A DNA stretch of 42,889 nt from Clostridia bacterium (GTDB lineage: Bacteria; Bacillota; Clostridia; Oscillospirales; Acutalibacteraceae), in NCBI GenBank assembly GCA_017475765.1, contig JAFVEY010000043.1, positions 1 through 42,889 of the forward strand, in the 5' to 3' direction. This document shows, piece by piece, positions 14,529-23,941 of this stretch. A program made the translations under genes and the position numbers. The notes under the pieces were generated by a model. That model was not told the DNA's origin. It worked only from the letters and a program-made list of their open reading frames with translations, and ran no database searches. Position 1 is the first letter of the stretch. Every line of letters starts with the position of its first letter.

Positions 14529-16424
14529 TTATTCCTCAGTCTTTCTCTTCTTCATGTAAACCACGAACAGGAAGCCTGCCAGCAGCACAACAGCTGCGCC
14601 GCCTACTGTAAACAGTACTGTACCCATTCCGCCTGTGCCGGGGAGAGAATCAGCCTTCGGATCTTTAACAACAATTGTATAGTCACCATGAGTAGAAGAG
14701 TTTGTATCTGTAAGCGATACAGTATCGCTTGTTGTCAGAGAAACTTGATAAGTGTTAAACTCTGTGTCTGTTTCTTCTTTAGCTTTTACTGTAAACGTAA
14801 TGTCACTAACAGTCCTGTGACCTGCAGGAGCTGTTGTTTCATGAAGGGTATAGGTACCGGGTGCAAGATAACCGAAATCAAATTTACCATTATTATCTGT
14901 TGTGAAGGTTGTAACCTGAGTCGGAGCATTCGAAGCAGCATCAGTATCTTCTGTTACGGTTGAATCTGTAATCGTGTAATACTTATTACCATTCTTATAT
15001 ACGGTCTTTGATATAACTTGGGATGTTTCTGTGTCTGTATATGTATATGTATAAATTTCATATACTACACCATTAACAACTTTTGTGGGATTAACATTAT
15101 TGCTGCCTTTTTTAAGTGTAAACACGGCACCTGCAAGCTTTATGGTTTCAGAATCTTTTTCTACCTTTTCAAGATCAATTTCGCCTACGTATGTTGTAAC
15201 TGTATCTTTTTTATTTGGTGTGGTAGGCTCATCAGGCTTATCATCTCCACCATCGGGATCTGCATAACCACCTGTTGAGAAGTTATTACCATATGTAAGA
15301 GTAGCTGTGTTCGGGTTACCTGTCTGACCTTGATGAGCTGTGTCATAATCAGCAACAGTTGCTGAACCTAAAACTGCGCTGTCACTAACTGTTGCTTTAA
15401 AGGTTACTGTAACATCAGCCTCTTCATTTGCCTGCACAACATAACCAGGAATCGTTACTGTAAAACCATCTGTTCCGGCTGGTCTTTTGACTTCAACTGA
15501 TTGAGCGGTTGCCGGTAAATGATTCGCACTATCTACTGAATCTTTAGCTACTGTACCTGCAGCAGTTGCAGCACCATTTGTATAAACAACTATGTCACCA
15601 AACTTTACAACAACATTAGCTCCAGCTTCAGTAAGGTCACTATTAATTGTAATACCCGATGAAGGATCATCTCGAATAATAAAGGGTTTTGTCTTTTCAC
15701 CTGTTACATCATCTGCATATTTAGGAAGTTTTGTCGTAATTGTATAGTCAACTTCAGAACCTTTTGTACCAACACTTGTATCACCAGTTGATGAGAGTTC
15801 TCCGGAAGTTGTACTCGTAATCTTCTTTTCAAATGGAAGGGGATTTGCTTTCGATGTAACTGTTGTTACAGAATCACCAGTAGATGTTATTGTAACAAGT
15901 GCAGGCTGAATAATAACATCCGTATCCGCTGATGTAGGAACAACAAGATAATAAGCTGTACCAGCAACTTCTGCTCCATCTGCAGCATCATTATCAAGTA
16001 TTACACCTGAAATATTCTCAGATTTAATTTTTTCATCTTCTACTGTCGCATCTTTATCAAGAACCAGATATTTAGCTACACTACTTGCACTAGTAGTCAA
16101 TTGTTTTTTAAGACTTCTTGCAAGTTCATTAACTTTTTCAGCCGACAAACTACTCAAATCCGAAAAATCAGTACTGTCAATAGTAGTAAAAGGAGTATTC
16201 CATGACCACACTTTTGTATCAGCATCCTGCTTTGCAACCTGATATACCTTTACATTACTAATAACATAATCGCCTTTAGTGCCTTCTGCTTTAATCTGGC
16301 TTACAACAATCGTTTTTGCGTCACCTGTCGCCGCATTAGCACTAAGACTGACCGCCCCCATGCTCAGGAGCATAGCCATTGAGAGAACTGCGACTCCTGC
16401 TCTTTTAAAAGTTTTCTTTTTCAT
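14529..16424 (-). CDS. LPXTG-anchored isopeptide-forming major (backbone) pilin
   Basis: 631 residues from the ATG at 16424 after GGAGGT; the upstream in-frame extension lies in the pseudoknot region. Signal peptide about 1-31 (VAVLSMAMLLSMGAVSLSANA). D1-type pilin domain, a SKANPLPFEKK segment in the place of the pilin-motif lysine (YPKN-like), a D2 domain, then a Cna-B/SpaA domain beginning IDLEKVEKDSETIKLAGAVF and ending with the E-box YTLHETTAPAGHR. The sorting signal SLPGTG (LPGTG about 594-598) is followed by a TM helix and MKKRKTEE. Known: such proteins form the covalent pilus shaft. A strong predicted RNA fold precedes it. Confidence 0.92.
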   Translation of the reverse strand: MKKKTFKRAGVAVLSMAMLLSMGAVSLSANAATGDAKTIVVSQIKAEGTKGDYVISNVKVYQVAKQDADTKVWSWNTPFTTIDSTDFSDLSSLSAEKVNELARSLKKQLTTSASSVAKYLVLDKDATVEDEKIKSENISGVILDNDAADGAEVAGTAYYLVVPTSADTDVIIQPALVTITSTGDSVTTVTSKANPLPFEKKITSTTSGELSSTGDTSVGTKGSEVDYTITTKLPKYADDVTGEKTKPFIIRDDPSSGITINSDLTEAGANVVVKFGDIVVYTNGAATAAGTVAKDSVDSANHLPATAQSVEVKRPAGTDGFTVTIPGYVVQANEEADVTVTFKATVSDSAVLGSATVADYDTAHQGQTGNPNTATLTYGNNFSTGGYADPDGGDDKPDEPTTPNKKDTVTTYVGEIDLEKVEKDSETIKLAGAVFTLKKGSNNVNPTKVVNGVVYEIYTYTYTDTETSQVISKTVYKNGNKYYTITDSTVTEDTDAASNAPTQVTTFTTDNNGKFDFGYLAPGTYTLHETTAPAGHRTVSDITFTVKAKEETDTEFNTYQVSLTTSDTVSLTDTNSSTHGDYTIVVKDPKADSLPGTGGMGTVLFTVGGAAVVLLAGFLFVVYMKKRKTEE

Positions 16425-16458
16425 AAGAATACCTCCAAATAATTTTGTGTTTTGTTTT

Positions 16459-16516
16459 TTTGCCGTGCGGTGGGTGGATATGGCAGCCGCACCGCACGGC
16501 AAACAAACTGCCATAT
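16459..16516 (-). other. Predicted H-type RNA pseudoknot upstream of the backbone pilin
   Basis: Two interleaved perfect helices: 16459-16472 with 16490-16503 (14 bp, core GCCGTGCGGTG) and 16478-16486 with 16508-16516 (9 bp, ATATGGCAG). They share no bases, so both can form at once as an H-type pseudoknot with loops of 4, 3 and 5 nt. It lies 38 bp after the tip-adhesin stop and 35 bp before the pilin ATG. No U run follows, so it is not an ordinary terminator. Confidence 0.65.
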
Positions 16517-16553
16517 TTTATTCCTGCGTTTTTTACTTCTTTTCTCTGCCGCT

Positions 16554-18692
16554 CTACCTCCCCCTGCTTTCAGTTATTTCAACTGTTGACAATTTCTTTT
16601 TGTATATCACAACCGCAATGCCTGAAAGCAGTATTGCGATAATGCCAAAGGGAAGTAGGAAGATCAGCGGGCTGCCGCCGGTTTCCGGCATGGTGATGGG
16701 TTCCACCTGATTTTTAACAGTTACTTTTTCGCCGTTGTCACTATCTATTGTTTGCAAAACAGTTGAATCCAAATTGTTGTATTCCACATTATTGGATGAT
16801 AACTTTTTATATCCGGATGGAATACTGCTGTCTATTTCCTCAACAGTATATGTAGTTCCATACGGTATACCGCTTATAGTAACTATACCATCACTAGGCT
16901 TGATCTTTACATCAAATGAATTATCCTCACCAATCACCGCACCTGTTGCAGTACCGCCCGAATGGTTATACGAAATTGCATAGTTTGAAACTGCTACACC
17001 TGTTGCCGGAGTAAGGCATACCCTAACAGTAAACTCTGTTGTATTTGTTGTATATTGAGTTGTACCATCCAAGTCATATAATTCCTTAACAAGTTGAATG
17101 TTGCCGGTTTTACGCTTATTAAATGCAATAGCCGTAGTATTTCCATCTATTTCGGTCGGATTGTCAGCTGTACCCAAATTTACAGAATAGTCAGAATTCA
17201 ATGTGTACATCTGGGTTGCATCATTACTACCAAGCTCTGTTATATAATACTTAGTACCCACAGGAATATTTTTGATCTCAATACTTTCTCCTGCTCTTAG
17301 CTCAAATGCATTATTAGCACCATCAATCTGTGCTAAGGTGCCTGATTCCGTAGTACCGTCAAGTTTTGTACGAATATACGGAACAGTATTATCCCTATAT
17401 TCTTCGTCACCAACCGTTGAACCGAATATATTGCTGAACACTATCTGGAACTTGAATGTTGTTGTAATATCTGTCACAGAGTCGCCTTCAAGTATTGCCT
17501 TCTGTACAACAAGATTAGCCAAATTCGGCTCATTTGCAAATACCTGACGAAGATGAACATATGCACTTTTTGAATCTGTCGGATCAGAAAAATTAAATTT
17601 CGTTACGATATTTCCATTGCTATCTTCAGCCTGAAGATTAATAATACCATAATTACTGTAATTCGTCGTACCTGAATACATAGTTTCAATGTGATTCATC
17701 GTAGTATTCTTAACATCATTACCGTTATACATACCTGCATATCTAGGTCTTATTGCATTTCCGGTATCCGTTGTGCTTTTGGTATACGTCTTGTAATATT
17801 TGCTGACAGTTCGCTCACTTGCTTGAGAATAACTGTCTCCGGCAGTACCTGTCGGTTTATATAGTGTGTCAAGCTGCGTTACCTTCATCTTGCTTCCTGT
17901 CTGGAACTGTTTCGAAATACTTGCAAGCTGCCCGTATTGTAAAGGAATAATACCATCAGTCAATGTATTGCGGTATACATTTGTTGAACCAAGATTATAA
18001 TTTGCAGTATTACTAACATTACTTGATGTAGTATTTAAAGCAAACGGATCGTTCATTCTATAAGTTACACCGCCACCAGAATCGTTCACAAGATACGAAT
18101 ATATCTCACCTTCTGTTTCATTATCTTGTTTGGTTCCTGGTGAAAACTTTTGCGAGGTTTTAGTCTGTTTATACACTGTTTTAGTCAATGTATAATTTGT
18201 ATCTGACCAAGATGTATTCCCTACATCAGTCCACACAACCTCATTCTTATTGTAAATATCAATAATATTGTCCGCACCCTGCATGTTTTTCAATTTGCCA
18301 TCTACATATGTCGTTATTAGTGTCACATGACTTGACCAATCACTCCAAGCATTTGTTGTAGTGCTATATTCTTTTGTATATGTTCCTTGTACTCGAACAA
18401 ATATTACTGTATTATATCTGTCATCATATGGAACTCTCCAAATATATTGGCTTGAATCCACTTCTGTTGCTGTAACATACTTTGCCTTATCAGTATCATT
18501 ATTAAACATATATGCTCCAACTACGCAACCATCATTTTTCCACCAACTTTTCGCCTTAAAATAGATATTGTCTATATCATTATAAGTAACAGTTGTAGGT
18601 GTTGTACTGATCGAATTCTGCCCACTCAAATCAGTAGTGAGATCAAGGCTTTGATCTGTATTTTTACGAGTTATATATTCATACGTGGGAAG
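16554..18692 (-). CDS. C-terminal half of the pilus tip adhesin (continues the N-terminal half after an in-frame TGA)
   Basis: About 712 codons in the same frame as the gene part ending at 18693, separated from it only by one TGA. No signal peptide is present, and the first possible start (TTG at 18629) has no ribosome-binding site, so this is not an independent gene. Contents: a carbohydrate-module-like stretch (IYFKAKSWWKNDGC ... YMFNNDTDKAKY), a long Thr/Ser/Asn-rich region, a Cna-B-like pair (IEIKNIPVGTKYYITELG; VTISGIPYGTTYTVEEID), and the sorting signal MPETGG with TM helix and YKKK tail. It carries the wall anchor that the N-terminal half lacks. Confidence 0.8.
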   Translation of the reverse strand, partial: LPTYEYITRKNTDQSLDLTTDLSGQNSISTTPTTVTYNDIDNIYFKAKSWWKNDGCVVGAYMFNNDTDKAKYVTATEVDSSQYIWRVPYDDRYNTVIFVRVQGTYTKEYSTTTNAWSDWSSHVTLITTYVDGKLKNMQGADNIIDIYNKNEVVWTDVGNTSWSDTNYTLTKTVYKQTKTSQKFSPGTKQDNETEGEIYSYLVNDSGGGVTYRMNDPFALNTTSSNVSNTANYNLGSTNVYRNTLTDGIIPLQYGQLASISKQFQTGSKMKVTQLDTLYKPTGTAGDSYSQASERTVSKYYKTYTKSTTDTGNAIRPRYAGMYNGNDVKNTTMNHIETMYSGTTNYSNYGIINLQAEDSNGNIVTKFNFSDPTDSKSAYVHLRQVFANEPNLANLVVQKAILEGDSVTDITTTFKFQIVFSNIFGSTVGDEEYRDNTVPYIRTKLDGTTESGTLAQIDGANNAFELRAGESIEIKNIPVGTKYYITELGSNDATQMYTLNSDYSVNLGTADNPTEIDGNTTAIAFNKRKTGNIQLVKELYDLDGTTQYTTNTTEFTVRVCLTPATGVAVSNYAISYNHSGGTATGAVIGEDNSFDVKIKPSDGIVTISGIPYGTTYTVEEIDSSIPSGYKKLSSNNVEYNNLDSTVLQTIDSDNGEKVTVKNQVEPITMPETGGSPLIFLLPFGIIAILLSGIAVVIYKKKLSTVEITESRGR

Positions 18693-18695
18693 TCA
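18693..18695 (-). other. In-frame TGA interrupting the tip adhesin
   Basis: Reverse-strand codons read YDSSY, TGA, LPTYEYITR, with the same frame open on both sides for thousands of bases. One base change (from TGG, CGA, AGA, TCA, TTA, GGA or TGC/TGT) would restore a 1,655-residue protein. No selenocysteine-type hairpin is visible directly after the TGA. Confidence 0.85.
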
Positions 18696-21521
18696 ATAGC
18701 TGCTGTCATATACCTTACCGGGATCAGTACCCTGATTCTCAATCTGATAGGCAAATTGATCGTTATTAGCTACTTTCACAGTTGATTTTAAAAATGCAGA
18801 GTTTACATTACTGAAGTCTGTATCTTCCTGAACCTCATAATTCGTAATACTCAAAGGCAGGTTAAACATAACATAAAGATTGGAATTAAGCATACCTCGC
18901 TCCATATAAAACATTCTGATCGTATGCTTTCCTGTTGTAAGATAACTGTTTACATCGGTTGTTGTCAAATCTGTCATCTTACCATTTTTGCTGCTTGACA
19001 CAATTGAAGAATCTGATGCGTAGCCTACCGAGCTGACCCATGTAGTCTTATCCTTGAAATTAATTTCTCCAAGTGCATTTTTATGTGCACCACCCATATC
19101 AAGAATCAATTGATCATCGATAAATACCCACACATCATCATCACCCTGGAATGTAAAGGTAATAGGTGTGCCATCAGGCGTTCCGTCAATAGTGCCGTTT
19201 TCGTTCAGATAGAAATCTATCGAATACTTTACACCAAATCCATAATGTAAAGCATCACTATTTGCACCGCCATCTTCTGGTTTATTGAACGGGAAAAGAC
19301 CATATGTCTGACCGGTTGAATCAGATTTTCCGCTGCCTGTTGTACCATAATTATCATACACAAGATTTTGATCTCTTTTGTACTTATTTAATTTTCCATT
19401 TTCATCAACATACACCGCATAATGCTGCGAATCAAACACATAGTAATTACCACTATACTTTTCCTGAACATTACTCAGCATATGCGTAGCAGTATAACCA
19501 TTGGCAAAACCGGTTTCTTCAACCTGAGCACTTGTCCGTTCAAAAAATGGGAAATCAAGATTTTCATAACTTTTTATGTAGCTTCCCAAATTAACTGTTG
19601 TGTTTTGAGAGGTTGTGAAATTATCTCTGCCGTCTCTTGTCCACCAACTAGTATCAAAATACGGAACAGTTTCCGTAGAATTGTAAGCAAGAAGTTTACC
19701 ACTATCGCTGTTTGCACTTAACTTCGGATTGACAAGTCCCTGTGCAACTGCATTATAGGGATAATATGTACCTGAATTTTGATTCTCTGTTCGATATGCT
19801 AAGTTTGCTGCCCATGTAAAATTAGCAAGCTTTTTACCAAAACCAAAATTCATGTAATAACCATCTTCTTGTTCTTGGCTAATATAATACATATCCGAAT
19901 CTTTGTTATGGCCCGCTCTTTGTGCTTGAGCTGTGGCGGATGTATAAGCCTGGCTACTTGTTTTCCAATTATTGTTTGTATATGGAAATCCTAGATCCGT
20001 ACCGGTATAAAGCGGCAGCCAAAACTGACCCAAATACATAGGATATGTAGTCTTGCCATAATTAGAAGCACTAAGTGCCTCATTTATCGCCAGATAAGGT
20101 CTTTTTGCATTCGCTTTTTCCGAAGCCTCCTTCTTACTGGTGTTATCTTTAACACCATCTCCACTTCCCCACATAGGTTTTGCTGTTGTGTAAGTATATT
20201 GAGGGTTTGCCTGATCAAAATAATCATACTGATAATCATACATATCAGCTCTGACAGTAATATACTTTTGTCCGTCTATGTCATTGTTTTCACTCTGCAC
20301 GGTATATTTGCCAGCCATAAACGCAACATTATCGTTGATAGTTATAAGATTGTCACTATCCGTTGCTGACCAAAAAAGATTATATGTTGCATTATTATAA
20401 ACTACTGAAATAATACCATTATTTGACTGTGTGGCAGTAACTTCCCCTGTTGTTACATAATTTGCATTACCATCGGTGGTAACAGCTGTCGTATTTACAC
20501 CTTCAACTTCTATATTATTGTATCCGGACGCAAACTTTTCATCAAGGTATACCACCTTCGAACCATCACTAATGGATGTTCGATTTTCATCATAATAACA
20601 AAGTGCCTTACCATCGCCATAATCCAAAGTCGAGTCGGAAAATTCTGTAATACCATAATAAAATGTTCGACCGAGAAGTTTATTGTCGCTAAATATATAT
20701 TGTTTAAGAATTTTAGGAACATTATGTTCGTCAACCACACCATCTTGATATATCTCCACTTTTGTATAAGGTGCAGATGTACCGGAATCAGGCACGGTTA
20801 TATTTGTATATTGCGTTCTTCCGTTAAAACTTCTAACATTCCAGTTTGCCGTGCAAGTACCATCATCTTTAAGATATACACTATCCGTTCCATTTGTAAA
20901 CTTTATTATCAGCTTTGCTGTGCTTGAACTCATGTTGAATAGATTAAACGTCTGTCCGACATAACCGTTAAGCTGCCAATTATAATCGCTTACACTATTT
21001 GCCCATATGTTACGCTTTGCAGAAGATCCTACATTAAAACTACCACATACATAGTAAACCTTTTCATTTTCTATTCCGCTACCTGCACCTCCTGTTGTTA
21101 CATCAATGGACTGTTTATTAGCATCTCCTGTCCAATTGTCAGTCGAATTAAAGATAATTGAACTTGGTTTTGAAGAAAATGTTATACTGTATATTTTACC
21201 GTCACTACTCTTTGATGCAAGAGTGGGCTCAAGTTTCATTTTATAAAAAGTTCCTCCGCCCGAAGAACTTTTGCTATCGCTGTAACTTCCTGAAACTGCT
21301 TCCGTTTTCGACCATACATACATCTCCATATCCTTGGTCCATCCGGAAGTTCCAACGTCCTTTTCATTATTATATGTATCAAAATAAATGGTAATCTCAT
21401 CATCTGCTGCCTCAGCGCCAAAGCCTCCCCAAAGCTGAGTAGGAAAAATGCCAATAAGCAGCATAAGGACAACAAGCACCGCCGTGCCCGCCATGAATCT
21501 GTTTTTAATCACTTTGGTCAT
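18693..21521 (-). CDS. N-terminal half of giant pilus tip adhesin with fibro-slime/PA14-like domain
   Basis: 942 codons from the ATG at 21521 (GGAGGG eight bases upstream; a GTG three codons earlier is too close). Signal peptide about 1-37 (GTAVLVVLMLLIGIFPTQLWGGFGAEA). Domains: a CBM26-like beta module at about 40-145 (ITIYFDTYNN ... MYVWS ... SSIIFNSTDNWTG), a long Tyr/Asn/Thr-rich region, and a fibro-slime/PA14-like lectin fold at about 770-900 (FTFQGDDDVWVFIDDQLILDMGG). It then stops at a TGA without a wall anchor. First gene of the pilus operon; the position and size fit a tip adhesin. As written it would be secreted, not attached. Confidence 0.85.
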   Translation of the reverse strand: MTKVIKNRFMAGTAVLVVLMLLIGIFPTQLWGGFGAEAADDEITIYFDTYNNEKDVGTSGWTKDMEMYVWSKTEAVSGSYSDSKSSSGGGTFYKMKLEPTLASKSSDGKIYSITFSSKPSSIIFNSTDNWTGDANKQSIDVTTGGAGSGIENEKVYYVCGSFNVGSSAKRNIWANSVSDYNWQLNGYVGQTFNLFNMSSSTAKLIIKFTNGTDSVYLKDDGTCTANWNVRSFNGRTQYTNITVPDSGTSAPYTKVEIYQDGVVDEHNVPKILKQYIFSDNKLLGRTFYYGITEFSDSTLDYGDGKALCYYDENRTSISDGSKVVYLDEKFASGYNNIEVEGVNTTAVTTDGNANYVTTGEVTATQSNNGIISVVYNNATYNLFWSATDSDNLITINDNVAFMAGKYTVQSENNDIDGQKYITVRADMYDYQYDYFDQANPQYTYTTAKPMWGSGDGVKDNTSKKEASEKANAKRPYLAINEALSASNYGKTTYPMYLGQFWLPLYTGTDLGFPYTNNNWKTSSQAYTSATAQAQRAGHNKDSDMYYISQEQEDGYYMNFGFGKKLANFTWAANLAYRTENQNSGTYYPYNAVAQGLVNPKLSANSDSGKLLAYNSTETVPYFDTSWWTRDGRDNFTTSQNTTVNLGSYIKSYENLDFPFFERTSAQVEETGFANGYTATHMLSNVQEKYSGNYYVFDSQHYAVYVDENGKLNKYKRDQNLVYDNYGTTGSGKSDSTGQTYGLFPFNKPEDGGANSDALHYGFGVKYSIDFYLNENGTIDGTPDGTPITFTFQGDDDVWVFIDDQLILDMGGAHKNALGEINFKDKTTWVSSVGYASDSSIVSSSKNGKMTDLTTTDVNSYLTTGKHTIRMFYMERGMLNSNLYVMFNLPLSITNYEVQEDTDFSNVNSAFLKSTVKVANNDQFAYQIENQGTDPGKVYDSSY

Positions 21522-21635
21522 CAGAATCACCCTCCGTGTGAATTACGTATTGCGATATATTATCAATTCTTAGTTAAATGTGCATATTTTAATTAATTCA
21601 CATTTGTTATATTCGTACATATCAATTTAGTTTAT

Positions 21636-21664
21636 ATCATAACCTATTTCCAAATTGTTGTCAA
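21636..21664 (-). promoter_or_regulatory. Promoter of the pilus operon
   Basis: On the reverse strand a perfect TTGACA (21659-21664), 17-nt spacer, TATGAT (21636-21641). The transcript start would be near 21629, giving a 5' leader of about 108 nt. Confidence 0.72.
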
Positions 21665-22106
21665 CACCTTTTTTGGCAGATTTACATAAATTCTTGATAA
21701 CAGCTTTGAATTTAATTCAACATTAGCAATAATGTCTCATTTGCATAGATATCATACAACGCTTTTTCACAACTGTCAATACGTTTTTTCTGCCATTTTG
21801 TCACGTATGTAATGATTTTTTTGCTATAATTATACAAAATCACAAATATGTCTGATTTCATCCCCCTAAAACCTTCTCTACATTATAGTGTATATGATTT
21901 TCTTTTCCCAAACGCTTGACAAACCATAGTTCAATCCCCCATCGCCCATTTCTTTTTTATATCAAAAACCTTGACATCCGTATTTACCATACAGTCACTC
22001 CGCATTCATGATAAAAAAATCTTTACATTATAATATAAAAAGTGTACAATATAATAAACATTTAGCCGGCGCTTTCTTTCGCCTGCAATCCAAGGAGTTG
22101 ACCGAT
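21665..22106. other. AT-rich divergent intergenic region
   Basis: About 440 bp between the pilus promoter and the lipoprotein gene. No gene is credible: the forward frame from 22008 runs on into the lipoprotein but its ATG has no ribosome-binding site. TATAAT-like boxes occur near 22030 and 22052 for the forward gene, with only weak -35 matches. Two isolated TTGACA sequences (near 21917 and 21972) have no matching -10. Confidence 0.5.
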
Positions 22107-23936
22107 TTGTCTAAATATATCCGCACCCTGCTTCTGATACTCGCAGCAGCAGCGCTTTTGCTCCTGCCCTCCTGTGCGCCCTCCGCACCCGAATCAGCAG
22201 AGCTGCACACTTCCCTTAATGTTTCAAAGGGCTTCTCAGGCTCACGAACTATCCGACTTGTCATTCCCTCTTCTGTTATTACTCCCGGTTCGGAACAAGC
22301 TGAAAACCTTGAAACCGTCATTCGCCGTCATTGCCCCCCTTCTCTTTCCTACACAGCCTCCTCCGACAGCTCGATCAATTATATCTTCACTCTCTCCTTT
22401 TCTTCCTTTTCCGATTACAACTCCAAACTTACCGACCTTCTCGGCTCCCCCCCGACCGTCATCTTCTCCAACCCCGACACACCCATCACGACCGGCTGGC
22501 GCATTCAGGAATATTTCCAGTCCTCCCAGCTTCTTTCCTGGATCTCGGACGGTGCAAAAACTGAAAATCTTCCAGATCTTTCCCTGCATTTTTCCGAACC
22601 GGAAACATCCGTCACCTTCGGCACATCCTCTGTAAAAACGACCCCGACAATCTCCGTGAACTGTCTCAACGGTTCCCCCATTGATTCGATCAAAATCTCC
22701 ACGCTGAACAAAAAATCCACCTTTGACCGCACCATTTCGTTCACAATCTCTCAATCCACCTTCGACTCTCTCGGCTCGGATTTCTCAGACTACTTCTCTT
22801 CTGTGACAGATTCCTCCGCTGATACCTCATGGCAGCTTGAACAAAACAAATACATCTATACCGTTTCCTTCACCGATATCACCCTCAAACAGCTAGAAGG
22901 CTACACAAACCGTCTCCTTTCCTCTGTTTACGGCGATATCGACTATCTCGACAAAACGCAGGGTTCCACTCCCCTCGCCTTTCAGAATTCCTTCACGGAA
23001 ACCCTCGATTTTTCAAATTATATCGGCTCCTCCGGTTCTGATGTTCCTGTGGAATATACCTACTCCCTCGCCGATCATTCAAAACCCGACCAGCCCCTGA
23101 TCTATTCTGACCTCGAATGGTCTCCTGCCGATATTCCCGAAAATTCCGATTCCTACTCTGTTACTGTCACTTCCCAGTCCCCCTCTCTTACTGTAAAAAT
23201 CAATGACGGCAAACAGTATGTTCCCGTTTCTATTGATATATCCCTCACACCCCTTGACGGAGAAAACCTTTCAAAAACCTACGCTTTTCGCTATGACATA
23301 GCTGACGGCGGCATTGAAGCTGCGGAATACACGCTCTCCTATTTTGCTTCTCTTGACCTCCTTCCGAACCAATATGTCGAAGGCGGTCAGGCTGTCTGTG
23401 CAATATCATTTTCGGGTACTCCTGCCGAGCTTAACTCAAAAATTACCGATATTTTCGGCGATTCCAACTTAATCTCCATTACCTCCTCGAACCCGTTCAT
23501 GACCCTCCGCACCAAAAAGCAAATCAGCGACCATACTGATTTATCCTCTCTTCTCACAGGCAAGAACATTGACACCCCTGTAAACTACACGCTTCTTCCC
23601 CGTGACGGAGAAAAAGCCGAATCACTTTCTCTTCAAAGACCGTCCGACACCGACCCGACCGCCGCCGAACTCTCTGAAAACGGCATATTTACTCTCTCAC
23701 TTGCCGGTACTGAGGGCGATCTCTATTCAACCGTATCTGTCGCCAACTGGCAGGATATCATCATTTTCCTGCTGATCTCTCTCATTCTTATATTAATAAC
23801 ATCCGCTCTCATATTCATTCTGCGTTCCCGCAAGCCGCAATCTCCGGCGCTCAATGGCGGCGAATCCTCTGCACCTCCCATGCCGACTCAGAAAAAGCGC
23901 CGCCCTCTCCCTGATTCCACAAAAAAAGGAAGGTAA
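22107..23936 (+). CDS. Lipoprotein with C-terminal transmembrane helix, unknown function
   Basis: 609 residues from a TTG at 22107 preceded by AAGGAG. Signal sequence with lipobox-like LLPSC (Cys23), then a Ser/Thr-rich extracellular region with three weak internal repeats ending in similar strands (IFTLSFSSFSDYNSKLTDLLG, YTVSFTDITLKQLEGYTNRL, AISFSGTPAELNSKITDIFG), a TM helix at about 545-568, and a basic Pro-rich cytoplasmic tail. Lipidation plus a C-terminal TM would hold it at both ends. The coding strand is unusually C/T-rich compared with its neighbours. Followed after 5 bp by the HAD gene. I do not recognise a family. Confidence 0.8.
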   Translation: MSKYIRTLLLILAAAALLLLPSCAPSAPESAELHTSLNVSKGFSGSRTIRLVIPSSVITPGSEQAENLETVIRRHCPPSLSYTASSDSSINYIFTLSFSSFSDYNSKLTDLLGSPPTVIFSNPDTPITTGWRIQEYFQSSQLLSWISDGAKTENLPDLSLHFSEPETSVTFGTSSVKTTPTISVNCLNGSPIDSIKISTLNKKSTFDRTISFTISQSTFDSLGSDFSDYFSSVTDSSADTSWQLEQNKYIYTVSFTDITLKQLEGYTNRLLSSVYGDIDYLDKTQGSTPLAFQNSFTETLDFSNYIGSSGSDVPVEYTYSLADHSKPDQPLIYSDLEWSPADIPENSDSYSVTVTSQSPSLTVKINDGKQYVPVSIDISLTPLDGENLSKTYAFRYDIADGGIEAAEYTLSYFASLDLLPNQYVEGGQAVCAISFSGTPAELNSKITDIFGDSNLISITSSNPFMTLRTKKQISDHTDLSSLLTGKNIDTPVNYTLLPRDGEKAESLSLQRPSDTDPTAAELSENGIFTLSLAGTEGDLYSTVSVANWQDIIIFLLISLILILITSALIFILRSRKPQSPALNGGESSAPPMPTQKKRRPLPDSTKKGR

Positions 23937-23941
23937 ATCCC

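Noticed and set aside
16554-18629. Independent 691-residue pilin gene starting at TTG 18629
   Set aside because: No ribosome-binding site or signal peptide; it is the in-frame continuation of the upstream half across one TGA.
18640-18695. Selenocysteine insertion at the TGA
   Set aside because: No stable hairpin with a suitable loop follows the codon, and the protein is a structural adhesin, not a redox enzyme.
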